64,000 bases of DNA, taken from Lysinibacillus agricola (GTDB lineage: Bacteria > Bacillota > Bacilli > Bacillales_A > Planococcaceae). Where the stretch lies: positions 2,235,501 to 2,299,500 of the forward strand of contig NZ_CP067341.1 in assembly GCF_016638705.1 (NCBI RefSeq), written 5' to 3'. The notes beneath the pieces were generated by a model. It saw nothing but the letters and a program-made list of their open reading frames with translations. It searched no databases and was not told where the DNA came from. Every line of letters begins with the position of its first letter. Position 1 is the first letter of the stretch. The position numbers were made by a program, and so were the translations under genes. This document shows, piece by piece, positions 61,005 through 64,000 of the stretch.

Positions 61005-61056
61005 AATCGTTCCTCCATATCTGATAAGTTTCTTTCCGCATTAACGATCAGTGAAC

Positions 61057-61113
61057 TTTAATAATTAAGTGGAGGATAAAAAAACCCCACTGATTCAAGT
61101 TTCACTTTTATAG
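61057..61113 (+). repeat. Hairpin element shared with the fumC upstream region
   Basis: TTTAATAATTAAGTGGAGGA, TAAAAAAACCCCACTGATTC, AAGTTTCACTTTTAT; see 38241-38296. It ends about 28 bp before the ribosome site of the MazG-like gene, and TATAAT overlaps its end (61111-61119 region). Confidence 0.65.
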
Positions 61114-61154
61114 TATAATTTAATTTCAAGAGGAAAGAAATGGAGGAAGAGGAA

Positions 61155-61472
61155 ATGGAATTAAATGAGTTTCAAAAATGGGTGAAAGATTATTACGATA
61201 CACGCGGTTGGTCTGATTTAAGTATTTTTACGCGCATAGGCTTCCTTGCTGAAGAAACTGGGGAAGTAGCAAGAGCTATACGAGCGTTGGAAATTGGTAG
61301 GAATCGACCAGATGAAAAGATTCAATCCTATGAAGAAAATAAGCAAGAATTAGTGGAGGAGCTTGGAGATGTTTTAGGGAATATTATTGCTATAGCCAAT
61401 AAATATGATATTTCACTAGAAGAAATTTTTTCATCTCATCAGGAAAAGCTAATGGAGCGTTATAAAGCATAA
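61155..61472 (+). CDS. MazG-like nucleotide pyrophosphohydrolase
   Basis: 105 residues. One MazG helical bundle with metal-binding acidic motifs FLAEETGEVARA and ELVEELGDVLGNI. It would hydrolyse noncanonical or surplus NTPs to NMP and pyrophosphate. An ATG at 61140 overlaps the ribosome site GGAGG, which fits the ATG at 61155. Followed by a GNAT gene after 25 nt. Confidence 0.92.
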   Translation: MELNEFQKWVKDYYDTRGWSDLSIFTRIGFLAEETGEVARAIRALEIGRNRPDEKIQSYEENKQELVEELGDVLGNIIAIANKYDISLEEIFSSHQEKLMERYKA

Positions 61473-61497
61473 AAATGCAAATGGAAAGGGGATTCAT

Positions 61498-61941
61498 ATG
61501 GATTATCAAGTAGAAGTTTTATTAGAAAAGCATGATGACTTTACTACGTTTTTAAATACAAATCTAAAAGAGTACAATGATGAAAATTCACCCTACCATA
61601 AAGAAGCTCGACAAAAAGGCTCCATACGTCCGTTAAACTTGATCGTTACAGATCATCAACAACAATGGATTGGCGGTATCACTGCCGAAGTTTATTGGGG
61701 GTGGATGGAAATCAATAAGTTTTGGTTTAGTGAAGAATATCGTGGAAAAGGCATTGGGGGACAGCTACTGGCGAAAGCTGAAGAAACGGCCACGCAAATG
61801 GGAGCTACGAAGGCACTGCTAACTACATATGACTTTCAAGCACGTACGTTTTATGAAACTAGGGGCTATCAGGTTGTAGGCGAAATAAAAGATTATCCTC
61901 CTGGAAGTAGCTATTATACAATGGTAAAACATTTAGTTTAA
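61498..61941 (+). CDS. GNAT family N-acetyltransferase
   Basis: 147 residues with INKFWFSEEYRGKGIGGQLL (RGKGIG acetyl-CoA loop) and C-terminal ARTFYETRGYQVVGEIKDYP, a subgroup often annotated as N-acetyltransferase of ribosomal or small-molecule targets. AAAGGGG precedes the ATG. Probably co-transcribed with the MazG-like gene. Confidence 0.92.
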   Translation: MDYQVEVLLEKHDDFTTFLNTNLKEYNDENSPYHKEARQKGSIRPLNLIVTDHQQQWIGGITAEVYWGWMEINKFWFSEEYRGKGIGGQLLAKAEETATQMGATKALLTTYDFQARTFYETRGYQVVGEIKDYPPGSSYYTMVKHLV

Positions 61942-61948
61942 ATTAAGA

Positions 61949-61985
61949 GAGGCTGTCACAATATTTCGTTGCGACAGCCTTTTAC
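61949..61985 (+). terminator. Terminator of the MazG-GNAT unit
   Basis: AGGCTGTCACAA and TTGCGACAGCCT stem with one mismatch, then TTTTA. Confidence 0.9.
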
Positions 61986-61991
61986 CATTTA

Positions 61992-62456
61992 TTAATTTAT
62001 ATCTCCTAAATAGATGGGAGTTACTTGACCGCTACAATATTGCTGGAGGTACTTTTTTAATTCTTTTGGATAAAGTCGAAAGCTAGATAAGTCTTTAATC
62101 GTCACCCATTCTAATCCAATTTGATGACTATCAGGATTTGTTGGCTGAAAGTTCGTTTTTTCCCCTAGAATTAACTGACAAGCAAAATAAAACTCTACTT
62201 GATGAACATTAAAGTCAAAAGATGCATACTCATGATTTTTCCCTACATATTCACGAATAAAAAGTAGCTCTCCGATTTCAACTGAACAGCCAATCTCCTC
62301 TATGCATTCCCTTAATAAAGTGGCGTGAAAAGTCTCTCCATGTTCCTGTCCGCCACCAGGACAAAGATAAAAATTGCCTTCTACATCTTGATTTTTTGTT
62401 AGTAAAATTTTGTCATCTTCTATTATTAAAGCTTTAACAGAATTTCTTATTTGCAT
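61992..62456 (-). CDS. NUDIX hydrolase
   Basis: 154 residues. The Nudix box is complete: GGGQEHGETFHATL followed by LRECIEEIGC, which has the Gx5Ex7REUxEExGU pattern. Hydrolyses a nucleoside-diphosphate-linked substrate; which one is unknown. TAGGAGAG precedes the ATG. Convergent with the MazG-GNAT unit. Confidence 0.93.
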   Translation of the reverse strand: MQIRNSVKALIIEDDKILLTKNQDVEGNFYLCPGGGQEHGETFHATLLRECIEEIGCSVEIGELLFIREYVGKNHEYASFDFNVHQVEFYFACQLILGEKTNFQPTNPDSHQIGLEWVTIKDLSSFRLYPKELKKYLQQYCSGQVTPIYLGDIN

Positions 62457-62557
62457 GTAATCTCTCCTAAATTCGATTATTGTTGTAAAAATATATAGCT
62501 CAAAGATGACTAAAAAAACGCCCGAATGTCAAACTTATAAAAAAGGGGAGATTTATT

Positions 62558-63064
62558 GTGTACTCGATATCAAACTTTAAATTACTTGTTGATAAGCAGA
62601 CAGAAATTGATACCACTCATCAAAATTGTGATCAATTAATACAGACAACTGTAACGCCCTTAATGGATACGGAAGTCAATAAATTGTTAGATGCCATTAA
62701 TAAAAAACTAACCGAACAAGGCTTTACGATTACAGTAACATCTACTGGACTAATCGCAAAATATAGTGAAGCTGTTATTAATGTTGACAAGCATTCGAAA
62801 GATTTGGAGGAGTGTTTTTTTATTAATTTAAATAATTTTGCGGAGGATCAAGTTTCCATCGTTTTAGACATTTCGAATTCAATGATGCCGAAAATCTCCA
62901 ATAATCTCGATGGCTATACTGAGATAATCGAGCAAATGACCGATACGCTAAAGCAAGCAAGGAGTCTCGAAAAAGCCTGTACTTCACCAAAGTTTATTTA
63001 TAAAACTCAGAATAATACCATTTTTAATTCGGCAGATGAGGTAGTCAATTACTACTTTCAGTAA
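62558..63064 (+). CDS. Hypothetical protein
   Basis: 168 residues, soluble, mostly helical ends with a beta-rich centre (GFTITVTSTGLIAKYSEAVI). GTG start after AAAGGGGAG. No family recognised. Single gene, ends at a terminator. Confidence 0.65.
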   Translation: MYSISNFKLLVDKQTEIDTTHQNCDQLIQTTVTPLMDTEVNKLLDAINKKLTEQGFTITVTSTGLIAKYSEAVINVDKHSKDLEECFFINLNNFAEDQVSIVLDISNSMMPKISNNLDGYTEIIEQMTDTLKQARSLEKACTSPKFIYKTQNNTIFNSADEVVNYYFQ

Positions 63065-63070
63065 AAATGA

Positions 63071-63106
63071 AGCCACCCTACTAGATATTATAGGGTGGCT
63101 GAAAAA
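63071..63106. terminator. Terminator between convergent genes
   Basis: AGCCACCCTA and TAGGGTGGCT form a near-perfect stem; A-rich flank on the plus strand. Confidence 0.85.
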
Positions 63107-63143
63107 GGAAGCGTTATTGATTATTTATTCCCGCTACAATAAT

Positions 63144-64000
63144 TTAAACAATAAACTTTCTTCCGAATATTAACATTATCATCGTTAGGATGAAGAAATA
63201 AAGTGGCATTATCGTTAATGAGCCATTATGCAGGAAACTCATACCTGACGTTAGTAAGCTAACGAGTAAGTAATAGCCTAAGCTGAAAATCGCGCCAGCC
63301 GTTCCTATAACATCTTGAAAGCTAACAAGCGCAAGGCTTAAGCAGTTTGGCAGAGCAATTCCTGATCCTAATAACGTAATAAACATGGTTACTAAAATGC
63401 CTATTAGTAAGACGATATTAGAGAGTGGTAAAGTACTAACGATTAGTAGTAATAAAGCTCCAACTGTCATAACAATACAACCGAGATGAATAACTTTTTC
63501 TGGCTGATAATTGTTTACAAGTTTTTTTGAAATCATGGCACCAATAATTGAGGCAAGAGCTACAATTATGCCAAGAAATCCATAAAGTCCAGGCGATAAA
63601 TTGAAGTGGTCAATAAAGATAAAGGGAGCTTCAGCATAGTAACTGAATAACACGCCATTTATCCCACCAATCAGCAATCCAAAGACAAGAACCCGTGGTG
63701 ATGAAATAATACGTTTTGCAACTGGGAAAATAGCAATTCTTTTTCTCGTTGATTTATCTGTTGTTTCAGGAAGTCTGAAATAAGCATAGATAAACAACAA
63801 AATACTCATCGCAACGAGCACAAAGAAAACAGCTCTAAAACCAAGTGCTTGATCGACCCAGCCACCAATAAGCGGCCCCACTGCAGGGGTAAAGGCAATC
63901 ACTGCAGAAATTTGTGCGAACATCGCATGTCTTTTACTGCCAGATACACTTTCCCGCAAAATCGTCTGCGTTATAATCGAGCCTGTCGCTGCCCCAAAAG
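63144..64000 (-). CDS. Bcr/CflA family MFS drug exporter (5' part beyond window)
   Basis: About 285 C-terminal codons are visible; the frame stays open to the right edge (FGAATGSIITQTILRESVSG). It contains SAVIAFTPAVGPLIGGWV, the family-typical segment after span 4, followed by spans 5-12. Bcr/CflA proteins export drugs such as bicyclomycin and also sulfonamides or polyamines by proton antiport; the substrate is unknown. A TTG at 63959 is not the true start. Confidence 0.92.
   Translation of the reverse strand, partial: FGAATGSIITQTILRESVSGSKRHAMFAQISAVIAFTPAVGPLIGGWVDQALGFRAVFFVLVAMSILLFIYAYFRLPETTDKSTRKRIAIFPVAKRIISSPRVLVFGLLIGGINGVLFSYYAEAPFIFIDHFNLSPGLYGFLGIIVALASIIGAMISKKLVNNYQPEKVIHLGCIVMTVGALLLLIVSTLPLSNIVLLIGILVTMFITLLGSGIALPNCLSLALVSFQDVIGTAGAIFSLGYYLLVSLLTSGMSFLHNGSLTIMPLYFFILTMIMLIFGRKFIV

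Overview
This 64 kb window is chromosomal DNA from a low-GC Gram-positive spore-former-type bacterium. Gene families, strong GGAGG-type ribosome sites, frequent TTG/GTG starts and the intergenic repeat families point to Bacillaceae/Planococcaceae, most likely Lysinibacillus (inference from gene content, not tested). No rRNA, tRNA, CRISPR array, phage module or transposase gene was found.

Layout. 1-4.2 kb: the 5' part of an NhaC antiporter, a TSUP anion exporter, and a DUF47-PiT phosphate transporter pair. 4.2-4.9 kb: seven 82-bp tandem repeats. 4.9-8.5 kb: a two-component system followed by a LolA-like lipoprotein and a small membrane protein. 8.5-14.6 kb: YrdB, a MerR-DUF4260 operon with a textbook MerR promoter, and two paralogous ECF sigma/anti-sigma modules. 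The first module is broken (frameshift plus stop) and the second is intact; a TPR-GGDEF protein lies between them. 14.6-23 kb: DUF2167 protein, bioY with a BirA-like operator, amidohydrolase, membrane GDPD, and a secreted Cu-amine-oxidase-N-domain protein. 23-24.2 kb: a cysteine hydrolase and a GNAT acetyltransferase. 24.5-29.5 kb: a catabolic cluster of copper amine oxidase, an unknown Met/His-rich membrane protein, an aldehyde dehydrogenase and a frameshifted AraC regulator. 29.5-36.2 kb: a decayed stretch with lipoproteins, a truncated MFS gene, signal peptidase I, DUF6773-XRE, YdeI and an S51 peptidase. 36.8-42.4 kb: fumC, an orphan Fur box, a T-box leader in front of a dead DMT transporter gene, and an ATPase-Eis acetyltransferase pair. 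42.8-51.5 kb: a MocR regulator divergent from two GNAT genes, a CPBP protease, a third ECF sigma module, a second TSUP exporter and a Cys4 PD-(D/E)XK nuclease. 51.5-64 kb: small hypothetical genes alternating with gene remnants, VanZ, YkuS, RNHCP, a repeat-rich secreted protein, HAD, LOG, MazG, GNAT, NUDIX and a Bcr/CflA exporter cut by the right edge.

Two themes stand out. First, non-autonomous structured repeats are abundant. Family 1 is a MITE-like palindrome with ATCATCACCA-type ends. Family 2 is about 125 bp, has three hairpins and ends in AATTATGCCGAGGCATAATT. Family 2 copies split the DMT transporter gene, replace the 3' end of bioY and split a small gene. A roughly 70-bp module is nested inside copies of both families. 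Three loci carry unrelated arrays that share a period of about 21/42 nt. Second, gene decay is dense, with about a dozen broken or remnant genes. Several lesions are single-base changes in A runs and could be sequence errors.

The best candidate for new biology is the amine oxidase cluster, where the Met/His-rich membrane protein could supply copper to the oxidase. The mobile family 2 element is the next best.
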